Below are positions 30,301-38,100 of a stretch of DNA of 64,000 nt, in pieces. The stretch covers positions 124,001-188,000 of the forward strand of contig NZ_FOUX01000001.1 in NCBI RefSeq assembly GCF_900114995.1, written 5' to 3'. The position numbers were made by a program, and so were the translations under genes. Source of the stretch: Chitinophaga sp. YR627 (GTDB lineage: Bacteria; Bacteroidota; Bacteroidia; Chitinophagales; Chitinophagaceae). The notes below the pieces were generated by a model. That model saw only the letters and a list, made by a program, of their open reading frames with translations, was not told the DNA's origin and searched no databases. The number at the start of each line of letters is the position of its first letter. The stretch's first letter is position 1.

Positions 30301-32086
30301 ACAGGCGTTGATCCGGCTGGCGCTAAAAGAAGATCTCTGGAAAACGATGCCGGATTTCGCTATCCATCCATGTATCGTAGATGCGGCTGTACAGGGTGCT
30401 ATTGGCCTCAACGTATCCGTTGATGCGCATGGAAATACAACAATACTGCCGATGAAGTCTGCCTTGTTGTTCGGTATGCAGGAAATGGAAATTCTAAGCG
30501 CCTGCACAAAAGAAATGTGGGCCTGGGTCCGTTTTGCAGAAGACAGTGGCAGTAAGGTACATAAGCTGGATATAGACCTGTGCGATGAGGAAGGTAATAT
30601 CTGTATCATGATGAAAGGCTTTTCTTCCAGGATCATGGAGCAGGTGCCGGAAGCGACAACGGTAGCTGTTCCAGCGGCTTCAGGTAGTGGATACATCACT
30701 TCAGCAGGAGCATATGTATTTGCGGAAGATGTATCTATGCTGACGCCTGTATGGGATCCCTTGTTCCCGGATTTTGATGAATTATCTCCCGAAACAGCTT
30801 CACGACTACTGGTGGTTGGTTGCAGAGAACACGAACTGTCGCTTATCCGGGAAACATATCCTAATGCTGTCTTATTTGATAGGCAGTTCACCGATAGTAT
30901 TGAGGAGATGAGTGATAAGCTGCGTACGTTCGGTGCGCCTGACTACATCGTATGGTTTGCAGCACCATCGTCTTTTTCTTCCGTAGCGGATGAAGCGATC
31001 ATAACAGATGAACAAAAGGTTGTACACTATTTCTTCAAAATGATCAAGGCCCTGCTGTCCCAGGGATATGGGCATCAGTCAATCGGCTGGACGATCCTTA
31101 CGCGTCAGGGGCAGAATGTGAGCAAAGAGGAGAAAGCAGATCCTGTACATGCCTCCCTGCATGGACTGATTGGTTCTATGGCAAAGGAACATCCTGAATG
31201 GCGTGTGCGATTGCTGGATCTTGGTTATGAAGATAACTGGACCGTTAATGAGTTGTTCAGTCTTCCATATGATTCACAGGGGAATGCATTGTGTGGCAGA
31301 AATGGACAGTGGTTCAGACAGGAACTACTGCCGGTCATTCCTCCTGCGGGAGAGAAGGGCCTGTACAGGGAAGGAGGTGTGTATATAGTGATCGGTGGAA
31401 ACGGTGGAATTGGAGAAGTGTGGACCGAGTATATGATACGCACCTACCGTGCAAATATCATCTGGATAGGACGCCGGCCCCTGAATGAGGACATCAGCAG
31501 CAAACTGGATCGTCTTTCTCTGAATGGCGTAAGACCTCAATATATAGCTGCGGATGCTTCCGACAGAGATGCTTTGGATACGGCTTATCAGCAGATCAAA
31601 CAGGAATATGGTGTTATACATGGCATTATACATTCGGCAGTCGGATCGCTGGATCAGAGTCTGGCAAAAATGGACGAAGCTTTGTTCTATGAAGGATTGT
31701 CGGCCAAAGTAGATATCAGTATCCGCCTTGCGCAGGTCTTTGTGAATGAACCACTTGATTTTGTGCTCTTCTTTTCTTCTATTGGCGCCTTTGGGAAGGC
31801 GCTCGGACAAAGCAGTTACGCCACCGGGTGTAATTTTAAAGATGCATTTGCCCGGAGACTTGCCCAGGAATGGCCCTGTGCAGTGAAGATCATCAACTGG
31901 GGCTACTGGGGTAATATCGGTGTTGGTGGCGTTGTGCCGGCGGCTTTCAAGAAGCGTCTTGCGCAGGCCGGCATTGGTACCATAGAACCCGGGGAAGCTA
32001 TGGAGGTGCTGGAAATGCTACTACGTGGTCCTGTTGATCAGATGGCCTTTATGAAAACAACAATAACCACAGACACACTGAATTAA
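18314..32086 (+). CDS. Trans-AT polyketide synthase (DH-ACP-KR / KS-KR-ACP / KS-DH-ACP / KS-DH-KR), ends inside a split module
   Basis: 4590 aa from the ATG after AAGGAGGT. Domains: DH ~1-290 with His25 but DGSTL at Asp197, so the usual Gln/His is Leu201; ACP Ser353; KR ~595-790 (Tyr745), placed after its ACP; KS5 ~864-1300, Cys1035 (TMCSSA), with a Ser-less ACP-like insert at ~1344-1433 in its flanking region; KR ~1810-1996 (Tyr1959); ACP Ser2115; KS6 ~2201-2619, Cys2362 but HSVGS (2497-2501) instead of HGTGT; DH ~2790-3065 (His2820, Asp2984, DAALH); ACP Ser3130; KS7 ~3211-3646, Cys3381; DH (His3856, Asp4023, DAAVQ); KR ~4350-4560 with Tyr4502 but Cys4506 in place of the conserved Asn. It ends right after this KR; the methyltransferase and ACP of the module open the next gene. 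No AT domain. KS5-KR-ACP-KS6-DH-ACP resembles a dehydrating bimodule. Confidence 0.94.
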   Translation: MRNDMNKTRTFLQEITHSNYIVRDHTVHDVRTLPGVVLLDMIYRLSALAIGTQSIVLQHVLFKQPVVTDTSFDKQLQISFTPAGDHWTVSVKSRKIKNNVLLGEEADDNMECLLFKEINPADAHPFDVTGFMQTATRRWDMDEVYALVRRADIRHRAFMKTLGTVYQAGNRELMALHLGEEAEQFRSNFYAHPAFLDGSTLAGLSAQLTGNGIIMDNTPYIPFMIARFCIRKPLPANVYTYSELKPLPLPGSEPADILHADITLYDESGEVLVEFGDLSAKRIRDPRLIKKLVAPQPSEKQPEKVMVTTDTPVANDRMGIIIQQLQGQIGRLLNTAPAALDIHTGFYDLGLDSAHLLQVVRELEKTVQAQLYPTLLFEYATIQRLAEYLQEHHGAAFLTGATAHVMAEVKNDIVTGESECLQFMPVWHPEPAVEVKDNVSINKRVLVLHDVTDHLAGFIKAHISDQVIELPVLGEMEIADRIRQQFVGVFGHVKEFLTAQNGPGLLQFITGNDAYSAVFASLLKTAVQEQPAVHAQVISFLQEDIDAAAVVSLINQEATHVQKGCREIRYSHEQQREVKRWTEVTSPAVQQPVFRKGGVYVITGGAGGLGLLTAEHITKQVDAHVILLGRSSLDVSKKQALLSLQNNGSRIEYIAVDISDLAQTFAVFEKIKTDVGNIHGIIHAAGIVKDQFIIRKDISVIDSVWSPKANGIQHIDQASRLHQLDFFVVYSSLSAVAGNPAQSDYGGANAFMDVYCALRNEQVAAGVGSGKTLTINWPLWAGGGMQIDAASAAFMREQTGMVPLRSASGLAMLDRLLQGEERQGIVLYGDGKTVRRYYKDFLIPTTEKAVAAAQQVHTAGTAKEDIAIIGVAGRYPGAETLEEFYYNLLNGVDSISEMPVERWKGYDFGYDITKLYGHGGFLKEIADFDPRFFNISPHQAEIMDPQARLFLQTAWLACEDAGFKPDKIGHHFAGSSEKSVGVFAGIFWSHYELFGAEMSRVGQPAAFGVSAAAIPNMVSYCMNFHGPSMAVDTMCSSALTSIHLAIGSVRKGECNYAIAGGVNLVTHPHKYQFLGQGAFLSSDGRCHSFGEGGDGYVPGEGVGAVLLTSLELAEKEGYPIYGVIKGSAINHVGRTSGPTVPDPVAQAEVIKAALQDAQVDPRTISYLEAHGTGTSLGDPIEIQGLKRAFENWTKEKQFCAIGSSKSNIGHLEAAAGIAALTKLLLQFRHGKLFPTLHADQLNPHIPFKDTPFYVQHGLKDWDRPQIHVAGQDLIVPRRAGLSSFGANGSNAHLIVEEYIPAAQSNEQGNVQTGYLIPLSARDEDRLMAYIRSLYAFVSKQTTNDAADQLKITIREELLKMVSELIHIPTASLDPGQEFFELNADIVQLTTLADQLWQQWGIQLAADVLVRLRSVSEIVDYLLEYHKTILENIFIREGRSAVHDGQLVSLAYTLQTGREAMHSRAVFLVRDYASLKRMLSAVIEGQTPAEGYFVDISRKDAAKLMAVMSEDKVRTAVSTWANSGELEKIAALWVAGHPVDWQQLYTATGLPRKINVPGYPFAKEHYWFPYSPSVAPVLNVTQTLPQVTATSPEVPAAFDLLTFEEVWIGRPLSDSTPQPLKRLLCCVEDHEEMVSLSAALQSLLPGISLLFIITDGAAEQADNVFVAGKDKGVAYKAILDQISEQYNTVDGILYTGPGDEAAYEDIFYLLQGILSSGLKTGRLLLEGRYSSALEKCYALSWIGYARSLGFVFPGMDIHVILRAAEEVLSIQTFLGELWHKGSHVVHYENGVRTVPQLEERTTHAAAPLLKQGGTYVVTGGFGGLGLLFSRYLSDNWKANVVMTGRRLLSVEEERQVAAMQGHDNRVVYVQADVSDAVSMEKVRATARQMTGKISGILHIAGVQGHTAIGDKHYEDFKSVLSAKVRGSQVLDEVFGLETLDFVCYFSSSSAVLGDFGSCDYSVANRFQMSYGALRRAAGFSGVTTVINWPLWREGGMSNGESSSLELYLKSSGQSYLESALGLSSFEGLLSEGDVTRLVMYGDRARICQMPLLSGKTVSSASVIVSANNIARSIETHDGSVAESLLWDLRRQVSELLKLSIDNVETDVNLADFGFDSVSLMELSKRLSAYYNIAITPAVFFGYATLDKLQSFYMTEHQESIHRFYSTENERLKATLPQPVALPPRLKEDELMHAVSPAQGIPEPIAVIGMSGRFPQAANKEIFWQHILEGKSGITEIPAERWDWREYADTASGNVSCKWGAFLDRIDTFDPLFFEISPAEAAQMDPKQRLFLEEAWHALEDGGYMGSRIRGAGCGVYVGVEESEYGFSADDSGRISSNQNAILAARIAYTLDLKGPCMALTAACSSGLVAIHQACQALRTGDCEMALAGGINLLASPMIYLGLGKVDMLSHDGACPVFDQDANGMIPGEAVAVVLLKPLSKAIADGDTIYGTIRATGVNYDGTTNGITAPDPVSQAALIRKVYEQYDIQPRDIQYAISHSVGSKLGDPVEIMGLNNAFNSYTQDKQFCHLNSIKPLIGHTFAASGVVSLVTMLMAMKHQTLPGNHHYKHSNEYIDFNKTPFVVAKDNSTWDRVAGKPRLGIIGTTGINGTNAHAVIEEYIAAVRPSGVNTGQQLFVFSAKSKDSLDAYVAEIKHFISIQQEVSIADIAYTLQTGREAMEYRMACVAGSREELSGQLDAFLSGSKDSAYMSGRIKRNVKKQHAQQGPELKNGHALLQTAKDWLNGELIDWKTLYNGTQPSLVHLPGYVFEKDTFPVPRVSFKSSDRRKKVQSLHPLLHQNISTLAQQQFISHFTGEEAFLADHVINGQKILPGVAYMEMVHTAIGRSITTEEGTVSIHNVIWARPLVADAKGADVYVTLDAKSDNSIDFSIHSFTSEKMIHSKGTVQINALPEKPRIDIASLQQDFTAINRSAQEYYNVYRDMGIVYGPFYQGISRIYKTDQSLLVKLVLEQPEGISDYAMHPGMMDAALHAAIGFSVGADAGDALSLPFALETLRSYRACEQEMWSWIRFSEGDGDNERVRKLDVDICNKEGWVCTSIRGLSLREVKTEANVQAPVQRTAQVDKQEHVSIAAPDALLESTIRFLQQQLSVVIKLSADRIEADAPLEKYGIDSVMVMALSEQLEKSFGSLPKTLFFEYQTIDELATYFVRSHQQKLLELTGTTVTPKQAAGGADAQIKYKHKVVAPVPLQKNEEEIAVIGLAGRYPGAVDINAFWENLRNGVDAISEIPADRWDHQQFFDPIKGIPGKTYAKWGGFIEGVTEFDPLFFNISPLEASVIDPQERLFLQCVYNAMEDAGYTRQRLAASGNVGVFAGSMYLEYQLYGVQETMKGRPVVLSGNASSVANRVSYFCNFHGPSLTVDTMCSSSLTALHLACQSLQRGECVVAIAGGVNVSIHPNKYLMLGQGGFASSKGRCESFGVGGDGYVPGEGVGAVLLKPLSRAIADGDHIYGVIRGSAINHGGKTNGYTVPNPQAQSSLISHALQNAGIDARTISYIEAHGTGTSLGDPIEIAGLTKSFREYGDDVQYCAIGSAKSNIGHCESAAGIAGFSKVLLQLQHRELAPSLHAEVLNPHIAFNESPFRVQHHLEKWERPEVTIDGHTQQYPLRAGISAFGAGGSNAHILIEEYVQQQTQEPSVDGPFVILLSAKNTARLEEQAARLLDRIRQGVYNEADLPAIAYTLQTGREAMEERLGMIVNSLAELEDLLSAGLSGDRIYRSEETTSGTGFSDLLGHDEIGALTDKWISEHNYEKLLRYWVKGGQVNWALCYTAVHPRRISLPVYPFAKDKYWFPSKEVHVPVLTMAGMPSVLHPLLHQNVSDLSGLKFTTLLDKKAFFLADHVINRNTMLPGVAYLEMALAACNTVSGRTATTAGVSIKHVTWSKPVVVNTPIAITVSLSSDESGETDFTITSGETDAATHCSGTVTLMEEAPALVLDLEELQAVCNKGVLSGATCYEVYHSVGLAYGPAFQCIQEVYAGEGQALIRLALKEDLWKTMPDFAIHPCIVDAAVQGAIGLNVSVDAHGNTTILPMKSALLFGMQEMEILSACTKEMWAWVRFAEDSGSKVHKLDIDLCDEEGNICIMMKGFSSRIMEQVPEATTVAVPAASGSGYITSAGAYVFAEDVSMLTPVWDPLFPDFDELSPETASRLLVVGCREHELSLIRETYPNAVLFDRQFTDSIEEMSDKLRTFGAPDYIVWFAAPSSFSSVADEAIITDEQKVVHYFFKMIKALLSQGYGHQSIGWTILTRQGQNVSKEEKADPVHASLHGLIGSMAKEHPEWRVRLLDLGYEDNWTVNELFSLPYDSQGNALCGRNGQWFRQELLPVIPPAGEKGLYREGGVYIVIGGNGGIGEVWTEYMIRTYRANIIWIGRRPLNEDISSKLDRLSLNGVRPQYIAADASDRDALDTAYQQIKQEYGVIHGIIHSAVGSLDQSLAKMDEALFYEGLSAKVDISIRLAQVFVNEPLDFVLFFSSIGAFGKALGQSSYATGCNFKDAFARRLAQEWPCAVKIINWGYWGNIGVGGVVPAAFKKRLAQAGIGTIEPGEAMEVLEMLLRGPVDQMAFMKTTITTDTLN
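22345..22610 (+). other. ACP-like insert without Ser inside the KS5 flanking region
   Basis: Between the KS5 core and the continuation of its flanking subdomain (AYTLQTGREAM) lies ~85 residues with the ACP pattern: two amphipathic helices around FFELNADI, where Ile1385 stands in place of the phosphopantetheine Ser. Other KS domains in the window run through this junction without such an insert. Its function is unknown; docking of a trans-acting partner or a structural role are both possible. Confidence 0.55.
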
Positions 32087-32134
32087 TCTATTGTCGCAGA
32101 GAACTCTCTACACTCTGCAGTTAAACCTTATTGT

Positions 32135-35100
32135 ATGAATGTTAATCTTGGTGTAAATAAAGCGGAAATTATCACAGCTTTACCTGCAACTGTTATTACC
32201 GTAATTGATAAGCTGGAAGAACATATACCAGACACAAATGGGGTGGTAAGCGCTATGAAAACAGAAAGTGCATCGCATCTTTCTGTACTGGATAAGCTGC
32301 TGACGGAATTGTTATGGTGGCAGTTAAAAAAATCAGATGTACTAAAGACAGGAGGCCTTGTCAGAAGTGAATACCACAGACCGCAACAACTACCCGCTTT
32401 TTATGAACGCTGGCTGGATGAAACCTTACGGGTATTAGTGAGTGCGGGGTATTTACAAAAAGAGGACAACAAATTTACCCCAACAGGAAAGGGAAGTTCC
32501 TTAAAAGACGCCTGGTCTGCCTGGGAGACGGCGAAGGTGACCGACCTGTCTGACGTGAACGTCAAGGCACAGGTGGCTTTACTGGATGCGACTATGAAGG
32601 CATTACCGGATATTCTTTCCGGAAAGGTGCCGGCAACAGATGTGTTGTTCCCCGAAGGCTCTATGAAACTCGTAGAGGGCATTTATAAACACAATAAGGT
32701 CGCGGATTATTTTAATGAAGTGTTGTCGGAAACGTTGACTGCCTATTGCCAGGAACGAATCAGACAGGACAAAAATGTGCGCATCAATATCCTGGAAATA
32801 GGTGCAGGTACAGGTGGCACCAGTGCTATTCTGTTTAAGCAACTTGCGCCGTTCCGTGAGCATATAGAAAGCTATTGTTATACTGATCTTTCCCGCGCGT
32901 TCCTGATGTATGCAGAGAACACTTATGCGCCGTCTGTTCCATATCTGCAATGCCGCATCTTTGATGTGGAGAAACCGGCAGTACAACAGGGAATAGAGCA
33001 GGGTAAATATGATATTGTGATCGCTGCCAACGTATTGCATGCTACCCGTAACATTCGCAGGACATTGCGTAATGCAAAGGCAGCTATGAAGAACAGGGGC
33101 TTGCTGATGCTCAATGAAATGAGTCATAATACACTGTTCACACACCTTACTTTCGGTTTACTGGAAGGATGGTGGCTGTATGAAGATGCACCGGTACGTA
33201 TGGCAGGATGTCCCGGACTGTCGCCGGAGTCCTGGAAGAACGTCTTTATCGCGGAGGGATATGACAAGGTGTTTTTCCCTTCAGCCTATGGTATTGCGCT
33301 TGGTCAACAGATCGTGGTAGCTGAGAGTAATGGCATCATCAGACAACCAAGACCATCTTCTGTCACCAATGGAGATGTATCTTCCTCAGGACCTAAGTCA
33401 TCAGCAGGTAAAACTGTACCTCTAAATACCAATGCTCCTGATGTAGATGGGGATGGGCTAAAAGGGAAAACGATCGCTTATCTGCAACAGATCATTGGAG
33501 AGACATTACGAATACCTGCCGGTAATATCAAGCCAGCTGTTGCACTAGAAGACTATGGCATCGATTCAATCATAGTGGTGCAGCTGAATAAGGCGCTGGG
33601 AGAAGTATTTGCAGATCTGAGTAATACACTGTTCTTCGAATATCAGACTGTCAATGAACTGGCAGCTTATTTTATAAAAGCATATCCTGATAAACTGAAG
33701 GAGGTGCTACAACTGGATGCAAAGCAGGAAGAAACGCCTTTGGTGCCTGAGAAGGAAGCAAAGCCAGTGACGGCTAAAAAGATACCTGTTTTTAAAGGAG
33801 TAAAGAAAAAGGAAACAGTAGCGGCAGTTAAGGAAGCAGCGCAACCTTCCGTAAGAGAGCCCATTGCTATTATTGGTATCAGTGGACGTTATCCGGGAGG
33901 AGATAACCTGACCGCTTTCTGGGAGAGCCTTAAAGCCGGAAAAGACAGCATCAGTGAAATACCGTCAGATCGCTGGTCACTGGACGACTTTTATGTACCT
34001 GATAAAACAGCTGCCCTGGAAAATGGAAAGAGTTACAGCAAGTGGGGCGGATTTATCAACGGACATGCCGATTTTGATCCCCAGTTTTTTAATATATCCC
34101 CAAGGGAAGCGGTCAATATTGATCCGCAGGAACGTTTGTTTTTACAGGCGTGCTGGGAGGTGATGGAAGATGCTGGTTATACCCGGCGTCAGATCGCGGA
34201 GCAGTTCGCACACCGGGTAGGCGTATTCGCGGGTATCACGCGTACCGGGTTTGATCTGTACGGGCCTGAATTGTGGCGGAAGGGCGCTGCCTATTTCCCC
34301 CGCACGTCTTTTAGTTCACTGGCTAACAGAACGTCTTATTTACTTAATCTGCGTGGTCCCAGTATGCCGGTTGATACCATGTGTTCTTCCTCACTGACGG
34401 CTATACACGAAGCCTGCGAGCATCTGTATAGGAACGAGTGTGACATGGCCATTGCCGGTGGCGTGAACCTGTATCTGCATCCTTCCAGTTATGTACTGTT
34501 TTGTTCGCAGCAGATGCTTGCGGCAGATGGCAAGTGTAAGAGTTTTGGCGAGGGTGGAGATGGTTTTGTTCCCGGTGAGGGCGTAGGCGTTGTACTGCTG
34601 AAAAAGCTGTCACTGGCGGAAAGAGACAATGATCATATCTATGCAGTTATAAAAGCTTCGGGTGTAAACCACGGCGGAAAAACGAATGGGTATACCGTAC
34701 CCAATCCTGTGGCGCAGGCCGCATTGATCAGCGAAACGATTGCGAAAGCAGGTATTGAAGCCGAAGCGATCAGTTATATAGAAGCACATGGCACAGGTAC
34801 TGAATTGGGAGACCCGATTGAGATCACCGGTTTAACGCAGGGATTTGCAGCAGCAACAAATCAGTTTTGTTCCGTAGGAGCTGTGAAGTCAAATATCGGA
34901 CATTGTGAAGCTGCTGCGGGTATTGCCGGCATCACAAAAGTGATCCTGCAAATGAAACATGGACTGATAGCCCCGACCTTACATGCAGAGACGCTTAATC
35001 CCAAAATAAGATTTGAAGCAACTCCTTTTGTTGTTAAACGTGAACTGACGGAGTGGAAACGACCCGTGAAGGAGCAGAATGGTCTGCTACAGGAATTGCC

Positions 35101-38100
35101 AAGAATAGCGGGTATTTCTTCTTTTGGCGCTGGTGGATCCAATGCACATGTACTGGTAGAGGAATATATTTCGCAGGTAAGAGAGCAGGTGGTGTATGAT
35201 CAGTTGGTGATCGTATTGTCTGCACGCACAAAGATACAATTAGACGAAAAGGTCCGGGACCTGTTACAGTTTATTAATAGCGAAGGTCAGTCTGCAGAGT
35301 TGGCTGACATTGCTTATACTTTACAAACGGGTAGGGAAGAAATGGAGCAGAGAGCTGCGTTTGTCTGTTCGTCTGCAACCGCGCTCAGGGAGATACTTGC
35401 AGCTTATCTGTCATCAGAGAATGAGCCTGCCGGTGTTTATCGCGGACAAGTGAAAAAGGGTCAATCCTCACCAGTTATTTTCACTAATGACGAAGACTTC
35501 CGGGATACACTGGCCACATGGATCAGTAAAGGTAAGCTGGAGAAACTGGCTGAGTTGTGGACGGGAGGACTGGAGATTGACTGGTCTTTATTGTATAATA
35601 ATGGTATGCCCCGGAGAATTAGTCTGCCGGTCTATCCATTTGCGCGTGAAAGATATTGGTTCCCGGAGCTGGATCAGCAGGGTAGTGGTCAGACAGCTGA
35701 TAAATCTTCTATTGTAAAATCAGCTATTAATACGGATAAGCATGAACTGCTGACCTTTGAAGAAGTATGGATACAAAAAGCTTTGTCAACTCCGGCACTG
35801 CCGGCGGCAGGTATCTTATTATGCGTTGTTGAAGATACAGCCAGTATAAACACTATTTCCGCGTCTGTTGCGTCGCTGTTGCCGGCTGTGAAATTGTTGT
35901 TTGTGACAAAGGATCATGTAGAAGGCGGGGATAATATATTCCAGCTTGATAAAGATAAAGCAACTGCTTACAAGACGGTCTTCAATAAGATCAAAGCGGC
36001 ATATGGTGTTGTAGATGGTGTATTATACGCAGGCCCCGCCAATGAAGTGGCCTACGAAGATATTCTTTACCTGTTGCAGGGACTCCTGTCAGCAGGATTA
36101 AAGGCAGGACGCCTGTTATTGAAAAGTGCTTATGCATCCACACTTGAGAAATGTTATGCATTTTCCTGGATAGGTTATGCGCGTTCGCTGGGCTTTGTAT
36201 TTCCTGGTATGGATATACATGTTGTATTACATGCAGCAGGGGATGCCCTGAACATGCAAACAGTACTGGGGGAATTATGGTATACGGGAAATCACGTTGC
36301 GCACTACGAAAATGGCGTCCGTACGGTACCTCAACTGGAAGAACGTAATATACAAACAGGTAGACTGCCATTATTGAAACAAGGCGGTACTTATGTGGTT
36401 ACAGGCGGTTTCGGCGGACTGGGATTATTGTTCAGTGCTTATTTAAGCAACACCTGGAAGGCCAATGTGGTGATGACTGGTCGTCGCCGTTTGTCCGTCG
36501 AAGAAGAAGCGAAAGTATCGGTGATACAGCATGACAATAATAAGGTGATCTATGTACAGGCCGATGTGAGTGATATTGCTGCTATGGAGCAGGTAAGAGC
36601 TGCTGCAAAACAAATTACGGGTGAGATATCAGGTATACTGCATATAGCCGGTGTACAGAGTCATACGACTATCGGTGACAAACATTATGACGACTTTACA
36701 TCAGTATTGTCTTCGAAGATCAGGGGTAGCCAGGTATTGGACGAAGTGTTTGGTCAGGAAGCGCTTGACTTTGTATGTTATTTTTCTTCTTCCTCTGCTG
36801 TACTGGGTGATTTTGGCTCCTGTGATTATGCGATTGCTAACCGCTTTCAGATGAGTTATGGCGCTTTACGCCGCACAGCAGGTTTTAAAGGCGTTACGAC
36901 TGTGATCAACTGGCCATTGTGGCGTGAAGGAGGTATGAGTCTTGGTGAAAGTAGTTCACTGGACTTATACCTGAAGAGCAGCGGTCAGGGTTATCTGGAA
37001 TCAGCGATGGGATTATCTGTTTTTGAGTCATTGTTGCGGGAGGGCGATGTAACGCGATTAGTGATGTATGGGGATAGCACCCGTATTCACCAGATGCCGT
37101 TGCTGTCAGCAGAGACAGAATTGCCTGTACCGACGATCGTATCAGTGAATGGTGCTGGTCGTAGTGCAGAGATGCATGGCTGGTCTGTTGCGGAATGTTT
37201 GCTGTGGGATTTACGCCGCCAGGTGAGTGAATTATTGCAACTGGGCATGGAAAAGGTTGCAGCAGATGTAAATCTGGCAGATTTTGGTTTTGATTCAGTG
37301 AGTCTGATGCAGTTATCCAAACGCTTAACTGCCTATTATGATGTAGAAGTGACACCAGCTGTATTTTTTAGTTATGCTACATTGGAGAAGTTGCAGGAAT
37401 ATTACCTGGATGAACACACAGAAAAGATCAATACATTTTATAGCGAAGCGCATACGGTAGTTGTGCCGGGTAAACGATCTGTAGCTGAACCTCGTTCTTT
37501 TGCTGCGTCGGCTACGCCTGCACAAACGTCTGTTTCAAATAATGATGCAGATGAACCAATAGCAGTCATCGGCATGAGTGGCCGTTTCCCACAGGCAGGT
37601 AATATTGCCGAAATGTGGAAGTTGGTTGCAGAAGGAAAGAGCGCCATTGCAGAAATTCCTACCACAAGATGGGATTGGCGCGAATATCATGATGAACAGA
37701 TTGTGCCTGGTAAGTCTAATTCTAAATGGGGTGGGTTTATTCCAGATGTAGATCAGTTTGATCCGCTGTTCTTTGAGATCGCACCTCTGGAAGCTACCTA
37801 TATGGATCCGCGTCAGCGTTTACTATTACAGGAGGCCTGGGCTGCTTTGGAAGATGCCGGATATGGTCCGGCTCAGATCAGTAGCAGTAAGGTCGGGATG
37901 TTCGTAGGCGCTGAAGATGGTGAATACCAGATCTTAACCGGCGGACAGGGGAGTATTACTTCCAATCATGCCGCTATTATGTCGGCAAGACTCTCTTATT
38001 TCCTTAATCTCGACGGACCAAATATTAGTATCAATACCGCCTGTTCGTCAGGACTGGTCGCTTTGCATCTTGCCTGCCAGAGTTTACGGAGTAATGAATG

